DNA of 64,000 nucleotides, from contig JAOARP010000012.1 of the NCBI GenBank assembly GCA_025210525.1, positions 1-64,000 of the forward strand, given 5' to 3'. Below, piece after piece: positions 34,450 to 42,801 of the stretch. The stretch comes from Marinisporobacter sp. (GTDB lineage Bacteria > Bacillota > Clostridia > Peptostreptococcales > Thermotaleaceae). The position numbers and the translations under genes were made by a program. The notes under the pieces were generated by a model, which was not told where the DNA came from, ran no database searches, and saw only the letters and a program-made list of their open reading frames with translations. The first letter of the stretch is position 1; each line of letters starts with the position of its first letter.

Positions 34450-35391
34450 ATGAAAGATGTAAGCTCTGATAACAGATTAGCTGTTTGTGAGAGAAAAGAT
34501 CAAAACCTAAAAAGAATGGCATGCTCTTTTGTAATTGTAGCAGCAATGTTATGGGGGACTATTGGAATTTTTGGTAAAAAGTTAAATCAATTTGGTTTTG
34601 GTACTGAACAAATAGTGTTTATAAGAGCTATGGGAGCATCTATAACCCTTATCTTGTTTACATTAACCAAAAATACAAGCCTTTTTAGAATTAAACCTCG
34701 TGATTCCATATACTTTGTTGGAACAGGAATATTTAGTTTTGTTTTTTTCAATTGGTGTTATTTTATAGCTATAAATAAGACTTCTTTATCTGTTGCAGCC
34801 ATACTTCTATATACTGCACCAGCTATAGTAATGGTATTATCTGCAATATTATTTAAGGAAAAGATGACAAAGAAAAAGATTATTTCCCTTGTATTAACTT
34901 TTGCTGGATGTATTTTTGTTACAGCCTTTGTGCAGGAGACAGGACAGAATATTACAATTGGTGGTATATTGGCAGGATTAGGATCAGGATTAGGATATGC
35001 ACTTTATAGTATATTCGGAAGATACGCACTAAAAAAATATAATTCAATAACTGTTACTCTGTACACTTTTGTATTTGCAAGTGTTAGCTTAATTCCGTTT
35101 GCTGATATTAAGAAAATGATAAGCTTGTTTTCAAATATAAATGCTTTATATTATGCAGTTGCATTAGGTATAATTGCTACTGTACTGCCTTTTTTGTTGT
35201 ACACTAAAGGCTTATCATATCTCGAAACAAGTAAGGCTTCTATAATTGCCACGTTAGAGCCGATAGTTGCAACAATTATAGGGGTTATTTTATACAATGA
35301 GCCACTCACATTGTTTAAAATATTAGGTATTTCACTTGTTATATATGCTGTATCCTTTATTAGGGAAAAAGGGGAAGGTACACAAAATTAA
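34450..35391 (+). CDS. EamA/DMT-family transporter
   Basis: The 313-residue product has ten hydrophobic segments in two EamA repeats, starting with SFVIVAAMLWGTIGIFGKKL and repeated at GGILAGLGSGLGYALYSIFG. The family exports or imports amino acids, nucleosides or other metabolites. The substrate cannot be told from sequence. I place the start at 34,450 because TAGGA and GGAGGT lie just upstream. An ATG-less extension to 34,429 is open. It is the first chromosomal gene after the integrated element, and it overlaps a small unknown frame by one base. Confidence 0.85.
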   Translation: MKDVSSDNRLAVCERKDQNLKRMACSFVIVAAMLWGTIGIFGKKLNQFGFGTEQIVFIRAMGASITLILFTLTKNTSLFRIKPRDSIYFVGTGIFSFVFFNWCYFIAINKTSLSVAAILLYTAPAIVMVLSAILFKEKMTKKKIISLVLTFAGCIFVTAFVQETGQNITIGGILAGLGSGLGYALYSIFGRYALKKYNSITVTLYTFVFASVSLIPFADIKKMISLFSNINALYYAVALGIIATVLPFLLYTKGLSYLETSKASIIATLEPIVATIIGVILYNEPLTLFKILGISLVIYAVSFIREKGEGTQN

Positions 35392-35504
35392 TGATATTTG
35401 ACCCAACACATCCCACAAATATAATTAAGAAAAAAGGCATATTGCCAAAAGATAAAGAAAGATTGATAGATGAAGTAACAAATTATATAAGAGTTTTGAA
35501 ATAA
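35391..35504 (+). CDS. Short frame after the DMT transporter, probably a gene fragment
   Basis: A 37-codon frame begins MIFDPTHPTNIIKKKGILP at an ATG overlapping the transporter stop. The sequence is not recognised. It has no separate ribosome binding site and may be the start of a truncated gene. Confidence 0.3.
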   Translation: MIFDPTHPTNIIKKKGILPKDKERLIDEVTNYIRVLK

Positions 35505-35530
35505 ATGATAAAAAAGCTTAGTGTAGATTT

Positions 35531-35752
35531 ATGGTGAACTTTATTTATAATATATTTAATATATTGTGGTGGCTAAGACCAACAGTAATGGATTTATCCA
35601 TAGATGTGGTCAGAAATTATTATAAGGCGCAAGGTGTTGAGGAATATGGTTCAGATATTAAGAAGAATAAGCTGGACGAATGGATACATGCAGATGGTTC
35701 TGATGATATTAGAATTTGGATAGGTAAATATAACCAGTGTTTAATGTATTGA
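35531..35752 (+). CDS. Short unknown frame, possibly a fragment
   Basis: A 73-codon frame contains WWLRPTVMDLSIDVVRNYY and DEWIHADGSDDIRIWIGKY. I do not recognise it. No ribosome binding site is seen. The mixed Trp and acidic composition looks more like a real protein remnant than chance. Confidence 0.3.
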   Translation: MVNFIYNIFNILWWLRPTVMDLSIDVVRNYYKAQGVEEYGSDIKKNKLDEWIHADGSDDIRIWIGKYNQCLMY

Positions 35753-35791
35753 CAATAAAAAAAATATAAAGTATTATTTGTATGTACAAAC
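35749..35791 (+). promoter_or_regulatory. marR promoter with operator
   Basis: TTGACA (35,749-35,754), a 17-base spacer and TATTAT (35,772-35,777) give a good promoter. TTTGTATGTACAAAC (35,777-35,791) is a near-perfect dyad covering the start region. A matching site in the opposite orientation is at 36,340. Confidence 0.8.
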
Positions 35792-35817
35792 ATATTAAAA
35801 GCAAGGGCGTGATTATT

Positions 35818-36243
35818 ATGAAAAACGTATTAAATTGTTGTTTATATTTCACTGCAAGTAAATTGAATAGAATTATAACAAAAATGGCAGAAGAAGAATT
35901 TCGAATTATTGGATTGTCTCCTATGTATGGTTTCTTATTATTAGTAGTAAATGAAAATCCTGGCGTGTCACCTACAGATATTGCAAAAGAACTTAATATT
36001 GCACCTTCAACAATAACAAGATTTATTGATAAGTTAGAATCAAAGGGATATGTAGAAAGAAAATTCGAAGGCAAATATTCATATATTCATTTAACAGAAA
36101 AAGGGGTTAATTTACAATCAGACATAAATAAAGCATGGGAAAGATTGTATCATAGATACTCAAAAATATTAGGATATGATGAAGGAGCAGATATTACAAA
36201 GAGAATAAATGAGGTTGCTGATAAGCTCATTGAAGAATACTAG
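35818..36243 (+). CDS. MarR-family transcriptional regulator
   Basis: The 141-residue regulator has the winged helix of MarR proteins: VSPTDIAKELNIAPSTITRFIDKLESKGYVER (shown in part) and the wing YSYIHLTEKG. It probably represses itself and the genes downstream, because a shared dyad lies at its own promoter and at 36,340. I place the start at 35,818 (MKNVLNCCLYF); a start 12 codons earlier overlaps the operator. Relatives of this type control detoxification or redox genes, which fits the flavin enzymes that follow. Confidence 0.87.
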   Translation: MKNVLNCCLYFTASKLNRIITKMAEEEFRIIGLSPMYGFLLLVVNENPGVSPTDIAKELNIAPSTITRFIDKLESKGYVERKFEGKYSYIHLTEKGVNLQSDINKAWERLYHRYSKILGYDEGADITKRINEVADKLIEEY

Positions 36244-36339
36244 TATAAGTACTGTAAAAGATTATATTATTGAAAGAGATATGAATAGGATATCAAAGAT
36301 CTATAAATTACTTAAAAAAGTTTATAAACAATAATATTT

Positions 36340-36353
36340 GTTTGTACATGCAA
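36340..36353. promoter_or_regulatory. Second MarR operator upstream of the redox genes
   Basis: GTTTGTACATGCAA matches the reverse complement of the site at 35,777 (GTTTGTACATACAAA). It lies about 58 bases before the broken oxidoreductase gene and the flavin-reductase genes, which suggests shared control. Confidence 0.65.
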
Positions 36354-36410
36354 TAATAATCACGCAATAAAATAGAATATAAAAATTAACCATAAGGAGA
36401 AGATGAAATC

Positions 36411-36675
36411 ATGAAAACATTAGTCTGATCAAGCAGGAGGATATAATACTTTTACAATAAGTGAATTTTTAAAGCCTATGCAGCAAACAGCAAATTTAAC
36501 AGGAATGAAGTTTTTACCAGCATTTAAAATTCATTCAGCAGTAGTAATAACTGATGAAGAATTAGAAGGATCTGCTAAGAAATATGCAGAACACATATTA
36601 AATCCAGAATTAGATCCACAAGTAGAATTAAAAAGAATATTAAAAGAAATGCAAGATACAGGAAATGAATTATAG
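36411..36675 (+). pseudogene. Broken NAD(P)H-dependent oxidoreductase (flavodoxin-like fold)
   Basis: A good ribosome binding site (AAGGAGA) and ATG begin MKTLV and hit TGA at once. In another frame the sequence resumes with DQAGGYNTFTISEFLKP and continues as MQQTANLTGMKFLPAFKIH to 36,675. These are segments of NAD(P)H oxidoreductases. The middle is missing and the frames do not match, so the gene has lost an internal segment. The intact 65-codon C-terminal frame starts at 36,478. Confidence 0.8.
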
Positions 36676-36688
36676 AAAGGAGGGTAAT

Positions 36689-37684
36689 ATGAAAAAATCA
36701 GTAGAAGCAAACACGTATATTTTTCCATTACCATCTGTAGTCGTAGGAACTTATGATAATGAAAATAAACCAAATATGATGACAGCCTCATGGACAGGAA
36801 TTGTAAATTCAAATCCTACAATGGTATCAGTGTCTTTAAGAAAAGCTACGTATAGTTACAATAATTTGATAGACAAAAAAGCATTTACGATTTCTATACC
36901 ATCTAAAAAACATATACTAGAAATGGATTATGTAGGTACAAAATCAGGAAAAAGAGAAGATAAATTTAAAAAAACAGGTTTAAATCCAGTAAAAAGTGGG
37001 TTGGTAGATGCACCTTATGTATCAGAATTCCCTGTAGTATTAGAATGTAAATTGATTAAATACGATGAGCTAGGTTTGCATACTATGTTTATTGGTGAAG
37101 TGATAGATGTAAAAATTGACGAAGAATATCTAAATGAAAATGGAATGCCCAATATGTCAAAGATTGATCCTATTGCATATGCCCATGGCGGTAGAGAATA
37201 CTACGAAATAGGAGCTTATTTAGGGAGAGCTAATTTTATGTGGCAGATCTCTTTGTTGAATGATACTATAACTTCAGATGGTAAAAAAGAAATTGTTGAG
37301 TTCATACTTAACTATTACAATAAATTAGATAATGGTGAACCAATTGAAGAATTTAAGAACTTTTTTAATTGGAATGATTTTGAAATTATGAATGGGAACA
37401 ATTTTATTGACAGTTTTGAAAAATATAATAGATGGTATGATGATGTAAATAATACTTTCTTTGATCGTAAGCATATAATTGAAAAACTCAAAATAGATAA
37501 AGTAAACCAGAATGAATACAAAATTGAAATGGATATTTATTTTAGGGCTAAAACATGGAAAAAAGGACAGGCTAAAAGTAGAAATATCCATGTTAAAGGG
37601 AATATTGAATGGACGCTTATTAGGGATAAGGTAACTAAAGATTTTAAGATAAAAAAATATCATATTTATGAAAATCAAGTATAA
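36689..37684 (+). CDS. Flavin reductase-like protein fused to an NTF2/SnoaL-like domain
   Basis: Residues 1-185 are a flavin reductase/flavoredoxin split barrel, with NMMTASWTGIVNSNPTMVSVSLR, KAFTISIPS and DYVGTKSGKREDKF. Residues about 190-331 look like a SnoaL/NTF2-fold ligand-binding domain (IVEFILNYYNKLDNGEPIEE, FFNWNDFEIMNG, NNTFFDRKHIIEKL). The first part binds FMN. The second is an unusual addition, since flavoredoxins usually end near residue 190. The start at 36,689 follows AAAGGAGGGTAAT. It lies downstream of the broken oxidoreductase and before a second flavin reductase-like gene. Confidence 0.78.
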   Translation: MKKSVEANTYIFPLPSVVVGTYDNENKPNMMTASWTGIVNSNPTMVSVSLRKATYSYNNLIDKKAFTISIPSKKHILEMDYVGTKSGKREDKFKKTGLNPVKSGLVDAPYVSEFPVVLECKLIKYDELGLHTMFIGEVIDVKIDEEYLNENGMPNMSKIDPIAYAHGGREYYEIGAYLGRANFMWQISLLNDTITSDGKKEIVEFILNYYNKLDNGEPIEEFKNFFNWNDFEIMNGNNFIDSFEKYNRWYDDVNNTFFDRKHIIEKLKIDKVNQNEYKIEMDIYFRAKTWKKGQAKSRNIHVKGNIEWTLIRDKVTKDFKIKKYHIYENQV

Positions 37685-37778
37685 ATGAATTTTTCTAAAA
37701 AGAAGTATATAGATTCTGATGCAAATAAAAAAATATTATCAGTATGTTTTTACATTAATATTTAATAGGGAGGTATAG

Positions 37779-38339
37779 ATGATGAAAAAAAATATTGGTT
37801 CAGTAGTAGGATTATATCCAACACCAGTAACAATAGTTGGAACAGAAATAGATGGTAAAGTTAATTGGATTAACATTGCACATGTGGGAATTATAGGTAT
37901 TGATTATATGCTTTTAAGTATGAATAAGGTTCATTATTCTAATGAAGGCATAAAAAAGAATAGAACTGTATCAATCAATTTAGTTAACCAAGACATGCTT
38001 GTTGAAGCTGATTATGTTGGAATAGTTTCTGGAAAAAACGTCGATAAATCAGAAGTATTTGAATACTTTATAGGTAAATTAAAGGGAGCTCCATTAATTA
38101 AAAATGCACCTGTAGTTATGGAATGCGAAGTAATCGATATATATGATATGAAACAATATGATAATTTTATTGTTAAACCTGTAAATACTTATGTTGATGA
38201 GCAGTATTTAACTGAAAATGGAAAGATTGATTATGAAAAAGTAAAACCCATATTGTTTGAAATGCCAAACAGACAATATTTAAGAACTGGAAATGTAGTA
38301 GCTAAATGCTGGAATATAGGGAATGAATATAAAAAATAG
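37779..38339 (+). CDS. Flavin reductase family protein
   Basis: The 186-residue FMN-binding split-barrel protein has VGLYPTPVTIVGTEIDGKVN, NRTVSINLVNQDMLVEADYVGIVSG and MPNRQYLRTGNVVAKCW. It is typical of flavoredoxin-like proteins of anaerobes. GGGAGGT precedes two adjacent ATG codons at 37,779 and 37,782. It probably belongs to the MarR-controlled group. Confidence 0.85.
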   Translation: MMKKNIGSVVGLYPTPVTIVGTEIDGKVNWINIAHVGIIGIDYMLLSMNKVHYSNEGIKKNRTVSINLVNQDMLVEADYVGIVSGKNVDKSEVFEYFIGKLKGAPLIKNAPVVMECEVIDIYDMKQYDNFIVKPVNTYVDEQYLTENGKIDYEKVKPILFEMPNRQYLRTGNVVAKCWNIGNEYKK

Positions 38340-38358
38340 ATATGAGGGAGATGATTAC

Positions 38359-38559
38359 ATGCCAATTATAACAATAGAAGGTGGAAAGTTGACTAAGGAA
38401 CAAAAAAGAGAATTAATCCATAGATTTACTGAAGTAGCATCAGAGGTAACAAAAGTACCAAGTAAGTTTTTTGCAGTAACAATTAAAGAACTTGAAGATG
38501 AAAACTTAGGTTTTGCAGGAGAAACTGTAGAAGAAATTAAAGAAAAACTTAGGAAATAG
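38359..38559 (+). CDS. 4-oxalocrotonate tautomerase family enzyme
   Basis: This 66-residue protein begins MPIITIEGGKLTKEQKRELI, with the catalytic N-terminal proline (after Met removal) of the tautomerase superfamily, and has the usual short length. The start at 38,359 is set by that proline and by GGGAG seven bases upstream. The upstream open frame overlaps the preceding gene. The substrate is unknown. The gene sits with the flavin reductase family genes. Confidence 0.88.
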   Translation: MPIITIEGGKLTKEQKRELIHRFTEVASEVTKVPSKFFAVTIKELEDENLGFAGETVEEIKEKLRK

Positions 38560-38617
38560 AATCTTGTTTAAATAATCCCAATAATATGATGGATTAGGAT
38601 AATTTAGAGGAGGAAAA

Positions 38618-39607
38618 ATGTATATAGATAAATCAAAATTAATTATTAGAAAAGCAACAAAAATGGATGCTGATGAGATTAAACTTTTTGTAAGAGAAGT
38701 TGTTACAAAGAATTATACACCGTTTTTAGGAGCAAAGAATGTAAAAACATTTATAGAAAGTGGTATGTCAGATAAAGAAATAGATGATAATATAAGCAAG
38801 ATGATTGTCTGCGAATATGATGATGAGGTAATTGGAATATGCATATTTGGGGGTGATTTACTCCATCTATTAATGGTAAAGCATTCTTATCAAGGTAATG
38901 GCATTGGTAAAGTTATAATTGATTATGTGGAAACTGAAATGTTCAAAGAAAATACTACAATAAGGTTAGAAACCTTTGAAGAGAACCTTCCTACAATTGC
39001 CTTCTATAAGAAAAATGGTTGGAAAGTAGTAGAAAAAGAGTATTCAGAAAATACATGTAGATATATTTTCAAATTTGAAAAAATCAATACGGATCAACTA
39101 ATAATTAGACAAGAACAGAAAGGTGATCATAAACAGATTTATAATGTAGTGAAAAAAGCTTTTCAAAATGCTGAGCATACAGACGGTGATGAACATAACC
39201 TAGTAGAAAGGCTTAGAGAAGCAAAGGAGTTTGTACCAGAACTTTCTTTGGTGGCGGAACTTGAAGGAAAAATAATTGGTCATATTCTTTTTACAGAGAT
39301 TAAAATAGGTGATAAAATAGCCTTAGCACTTGCTCCTGTTTCAATTGTCCCTGAATACCAATCAAAAGGAATAGGCTCTAAACTTATATTTAAAGGACAT
39401 GAGATTGCTAAAAATCTTGGTTATGGAGCAGTAGTGCTTTTAGGTCATGAAAAATACTATCCTAGATTTGGTTATGTCAAAGCAAGCAATTACGATATAA
39501 AAGCCCCCTTTGAAGTACCTGATGAGAACTTCATGGTCTTAGAACTAAAAGGAAATGCATTAAGTGAAACGAAAGGTGTTGTAGAGTATTCACCTAAATT
39601 TTTTTGA
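38618..39607 (+). CDS. Double GNAT acetyltransferase
   Basis: The 329-residue protein has two acetyltransferase domains. The first, about residues 1-145, has an acetyl-CoA loop at HSYQGNGIGKVIIDYVE. The second, about 155-329, resembles YhbS-type N-acetyltransferases with LAPVSIVPEYQSKGIGSKL and VVLLGHEKYYPRFGY. The acceptor is unknown. GAGGAGGAAAA precedes the ATG. A terminator follows at 39,626. Confidence 0.85.
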   Translation: MYIDKSKLIIRKATKMDADEIKLFVREVVTKNYTPFLGAKNVKTFIESGMSDKEIDDNISKMIVCEYDDEVIGICIFGGDLLHLLMVKHSYQGNGIGKVIIDYVETEMFKENTTIRLETFEENLPTIAFYKKNGWKVVEKEYSENTCRYIFKFEKINTDQLIIRQEQKGDHKQIYNVVKKAFQNAEHTDGDEHNLVERLREAKEFVPELSLVAELEGKIIGHILFTEIKIGDKIALALAPVSIVPEYQSKGIGSKLIFKGHEIAKNLGYGAVVLLGHEKYYPRFGYVKASNYDIKAPFEVPDENFMVLELKGNALSETKGVVEYSPKFF

Positions 39608-39625
39608 TGAATGATAATTACCTGT

Positions 39626-39664
39626 AAATCCCTTAATGCTATGTGCGTTAGGGGATTTGTTTTG
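39626..39664. terminator. Terminator after the GNAT gene
   Basis: AAATCCC and TTAATGC pair with GCGTTAG and GGGATTT, followed by GTTTTG. It sits between convergent genes. Confidence 0.8.
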
Positions 39665-39713
39665 TAATAAGATATTTATAATAGATAAAAGTTCTAAATT
39701 ATCCAATGATTTC

Positions 39714-40814
39714 TCACGAAACTGAATTATTTATCAATTGTTTCTTTTTTAGTTCAGCAATAATAAGTGTCATAGCAGGTAAAACATAAATAAATAGAAA
39801 AGCATACTTATAATATGTTTCAGAAAGCCACTCCGTATACTCTATGATACTATTAAATTGAAAATATGTTACATTTATTAACAATAAAGAAATAGGTGTG
39901 ACAATAAAATGATAATCTGGACATCTAAAAACTTTAGAAACACCTTTACATGTACCTAGCAATACCATACATATCTTAATAAAACTACCTAATATCATTA
40001 TAATACTTACTACAACTTCCATTCTTTGAAAAAATTCTCCCATTTTTATTCTGGAAGCAGCACCATAGGGAGCGAAGTATGCACTTGAAACTGTATCTGT
40101 TCCTAAAACTAAATTAACAGCTATATTAAAGACAAGTATTATTATTCCTGATAGCAATAAACCTAGGAAATAAACCTTATAAGGAGATTTTTTAGTTTCT
40201 AAATTAGAAATAATCATAGTAAATATTAGGATTTCACTAAATGGAAATATAGATACATTAAAAGTGCCTTCTATAATTGGTTCTATTTCATCAATAAATA
40301 GCAAAGGTAAAATATTGTTTATATCCATACTAGGAATTAATAACACAACCGTAATGAATAAAAATATACTAATTACAGGTAAAAATAACTTTCCCCAATT
40401 AACCATTACATAAAATTCTTCTTTTGTTAACCAAGTACATAGTATCAAAAGTATTAATATTATTATAATCTTTGGAGTATCAATGAAACTAACTGTGTTG
40501 ATAAACTGAACAACATTATCAATGATCAAAGTTGTTAAATGAAACGCATACCAAGTATATAATACCACCATTCCTTTTCCAATTACTTTGCCATAGCAAA
40601 TTTCAAGAATATCAAATAAATCATTACCTTGAAAAATATGCTGGAGTCTAGCATACATAAAGATTACAAAAAAACTTATAAACATTGATAAGATAATAAC
40701 TAACCAAAATTTATTTCCAGCTTCTACCCCCTTGCTAAGTAGTGTAGTTTCGCCTATCATAAAAAACATTACAAGAATAATACCTTCCCTATCAGAAATT
40801 GATATATTATTCAT
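39714..40814 (-). CDS. GerAB-type spore germination permease
   Basis: This 366-residue membrane protein has about ten hydrophobic segments. It matches the GerAB/GerKB endospore germination family (SDREGIILVMFFMIGETTLL at the start, FGPYGAASR-like and IEYTEWLSETYYKYAF). These proteins form the ligand-sensing membrane subunit of germinant receptors. Neither a GerAA nor a GerAC gene lies beside it, so it is an orphan. TTGGAGGATTCAT precedes the ATG. It is encoded against the neighbours. Confidence 0.85.
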   Translation of the reverse strand: MNNISISDREGIILVMFFMIGETTLLSKGVEAGNKFWLVIILSMFISFFVIFMYARLQHIFQGNDLFDILEICYGKVIGKGMVVLYTWYAFHLTTLIIDNVVQFINTVSFIDTPKIIIILILLILCTWLTKEEFYVMVNWGKLFLPVISIFLFITVVLLIPSMDINNILPLLFIDEIEPIIEGTFNVSIFPFSEILIFTMIISNLETKKSPYKVYFLGLLLSGIIILVFNIAVNLVLGTDTVSSAYFAPYGAASRIKMGEFFQRMEVVVSIIMILGSFIKICMVLLGTCKGVSKVFRCPDYHFIVTPISLLLINVTYFQFNSIIEYTEWLSETYYKYAFLFIYVLPAMTLIIAELKKKQLINNSVS

Positions 40815-41102
40815 TATGAATCCTCCAAGACAATTTTTATGAATATCTATTTTATTTGATTAAGTGTTTTTTTATTTTATTGAATTGGAAATTTATTGAA
40901 TGTTTTCATACTATCATAGTATATCCTAACTATTAATTTATTATGAATTAGAATAAATATGTAGTAAGACATTTAAAATTATAAAAGGTTATTCTATTGG
41001 TGTTAGTATATAAGTGTGGAGTGCTTTGTGCGGTTAGAAAAAATATAAAACCTAGATAATAGGCATATCAAGGGATAAATGGATTTTATGGAAGGTGATA
41101 AA

Positions 41103-41666
41103 ATGTATGATTTTGACAAATTATGGAATGAGTTTAATGAAAAATTGTTGAATTATATTAAAACAATGGTTGCTAACAATCATGATGCCGAAGATATCTT
41201 ACAGAATGTTTTCATTAAGATATTTAATAGTATTGAATAACTTAAGAATCAAGGGGCCATTAAGCCTTGGATTTATAAGATTACAAAGAATACGATTATT
41301 GACTTTTATAAAAAGAAAAAGGATGTGTCAGTTGCACCTGAGTCTTTATATATGATTGAAGATGAGATTGATGATATTGACAATATGAATGATGATATTT
41401 CTAAATGTATTAGCAACATGATTTTCACACTTCCAGATAAATATCAGAATGTATATGATCTGTATGAAAACAAGGAAATGAAACATAAAGAAATAGCAGA
41501 ATCACTAGATATTTCAGTATCTACCTCAAAAGTAAGATTAAAAAGAGCAAAAGATATGTTTAAAGAAAAGTTACTGCAGTGTTGTAACTTTGAAGTAGAC
41601 AAATATGGAAACATTATAAATTACCATGCAAAAGGAAAATGTGATGATTGTAATGGTAAATGCTAA
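41103..41666 (+). pseudogene. SigZ-like sigma-70 factor with an in-frame stop
   Basis: The frame begins MYDFDKLWNEFNEKLLNYI after AAGGTG and continues DAEDILQNVFIKIFNSIE, a sigma region 2. It meets TAA at 41,238, and then goes on without a shift as LKNQGAIKPWIYKITKNTI. A clear region 4 follows (KEIAESLDISVSTSKVRLKR), and it ends in a cysteine tail KCDDCNGKC. A single change (AAA to TAA) would explain the stop. The 188-codon length is right for this ECF family. The downstream half is open from 41,325 but lacks region 2, so function is unlikely. Confidence 0.85.
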
Positions 41667-41669
41667 GAT

Positions 41670-41699
41670 GAAACCCCAAATCTAACAATTGGGGGTTTT
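41670..41699. terminator. Terminator between the sigma factor and 2Fe-2S genes
   Basis: AAACCCC pairs with GGGGTTT around an AT-rich loop, with T-runs possible on both strands. It lies between convergent genes. Confidence 0.85.
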
Positions 41700-41729
41700 A
41701 CTATGCTATAATGTTGATTAAATTTTGTG

Positions 41730-42107
41730 TTAGTTACAACAAGAGGAGCCTGAACAGCCGCATGATGAATTACTAACTGATGGATTTTGCGGGTCGGTAC
41801 CGCTACATTTATTGCTACTTGTATCACCAGATTGAATGGCTTGAGCATATTTTTCCAGTCTTTCTTTTCTAATAGCAGTTAAGTCCTCACGATTATATGT
41901 GATGTTTATGCCATCTTGTGGTTTGGTTCCACATGCATATTTTTGAACACCATCAATTTCAATAACACATGCATTGCAACAACCATGTTTCTTTTTATTT
42001 CTAAAGCATGGAGCCGTAATAGTTATACCGTTTTCCTCTCCAATTTCAACAATATTCTTGTTCGGGTCAGTTACCATTATTTCTTTTCCATCAATTTTAA
42101 TTTGCAT
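41730..42107 (-). CDS. 2Fe-2S ferredoxin-like protein
   Basis: The 125-residue protein has the N-terminal ferredoxin fold with cysteine motif PCFRNKKKHGCCNACV and a further Cys at KYACGTKP. This is like the ferredoxin-like domains of hydrogenase or dehydrogenase subunits. The tail is rich in Ser, Asn and Cys (SNSSCGCSGSSCCN). I place the start at 42,107 because GAAAGGAGAAAAT precedes it. The open frame extends 52 codons further upstream without support. It is convergent with the broken sigma factor, whose own cysteine-rich tail is similar in style. Confidence 0.8.
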   Translation of the reverse strand: MQIKIDGKEIMVTDPNKNIVEIGEENGITITAPCFRNKKKHGCCNACVIEIDGVQKYACGTKPQDGINITYNREDLTAIRKERLEKYAQAIQSGDTSSNKCSGTDPQNPSVSNSSCGCSGSSCCN

Positions 42108-42232
42108 ATTTTCTCCTTTCATTGAGCATATTTTTCGTGTTACTTTTTTGATGCTACACTTTATAGACGACTGAAAAACAAAATAGTTACAAAAAGAATT
42201 ATCTCCTATTAGAAATGATAAAATTTTTTCTC

Positions 42233-42263
42233 TTGACTTGACTATAGGTTCATACTTTAACAT
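42233..42263 (+). promoter_or_regulatory. MerR-type promoter with 19-base spacer
   Basis: TTGACT (42,233-42,238) and TAACAT (42,258-42,263) are separated by 19 bases holding GACTATAGGTTCATACTT. A 19-20 base spacer with a partial dyad is the mark of MerR-activated promoters. It precedes the SRPBCC gene and, behind it, a merR gene. Confidence 0.75.
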
Positions 42264-42288
42264 GGAGTTAAGAAGAAAGGGGAGGATT

Positions 42289-42762
42289 ATGATGAATAAT
42301 CAAAGAAGAATAAACAGGAGTTATAAGCAAACCCTTTATGGGAAAAAAGAGGAGATATTTAAACTATTATGTCCTGTACGCGAAAAAGAGTGGTTACAAG
42401 GGTGGGATTATAAAATGATTTACTCAGAAAGTGGCTTTGCTGAAAAAGGATGCATATTTGAAACGGATAATGATTTCGGGAGTTACCAATGGGTAATGAC
42501 TAAATATGACAATAGGGATTACTGCATTCAGTTTGTGAAATTTATCCAAGGAAAAATGATTGTAATTATAGATATAGAATTGAAGGATGGTGATAAAGAT
42601 ATTGTTTATTCTGACATCAACTATACATTTACAGCCATTGATGATTCTATAATGGATGAGATGCATACTGAGAATAGTCAAGAGGTATTTAATGGGCATA
42701 TGAAGCTTTGGGAAGATTCAATAAACTATTTTATAAAAACAGGTGACATGATGATACAATAA
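42289..42762 (+). CDS. SRPBCC-like lipid/ligand-binding protein
   Basis: The 157-residue protein looks like a START/SRPBCC cavity protein: INRSYKQTLYGKKEEIFKLL, CPVREKEWLQGWDYKMIY and W-rich strands, with a C-terminal helix HMKLWEDSINYF. These bind hydrophobic ligands. No catalytic role is evident. GGGGAGGATT lies before ATG codons at 42,289 and 42,292. It is probably co-transcribed with the MerR gene and driven by the MerR-type promoter at 42,233. Confidence 0.7.
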   Translation: MMNNQRRINRSYKQTLYGKKEEIFKLLCPVREKEWLQGWDYKMIYSESGFAEKGCIFETDNDFGSYQWVMTKYDNRDYCIQFVKFIQGKMIVIIDIELKDGDKDIVYSDINYTFTAIDDSIMDEMHTENSQEVFNGHMKLWEDSINYFIKTGDMMIQ

Positions 42763-42801
42763 TATTGTATTGTTAAATCTCATATTTAAGGAGGTCAATC
42801 A

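Noticed and set aside
29825-41240. Stop-codon recoding (read-through or selenocysteine/pyrrolysine) to explain in-frame stops
   Set aside because: The stops differ (TAG in the ATPase, TAA in the sigma factor), occur only in isolated accessory genes, and no recoding element is visible.
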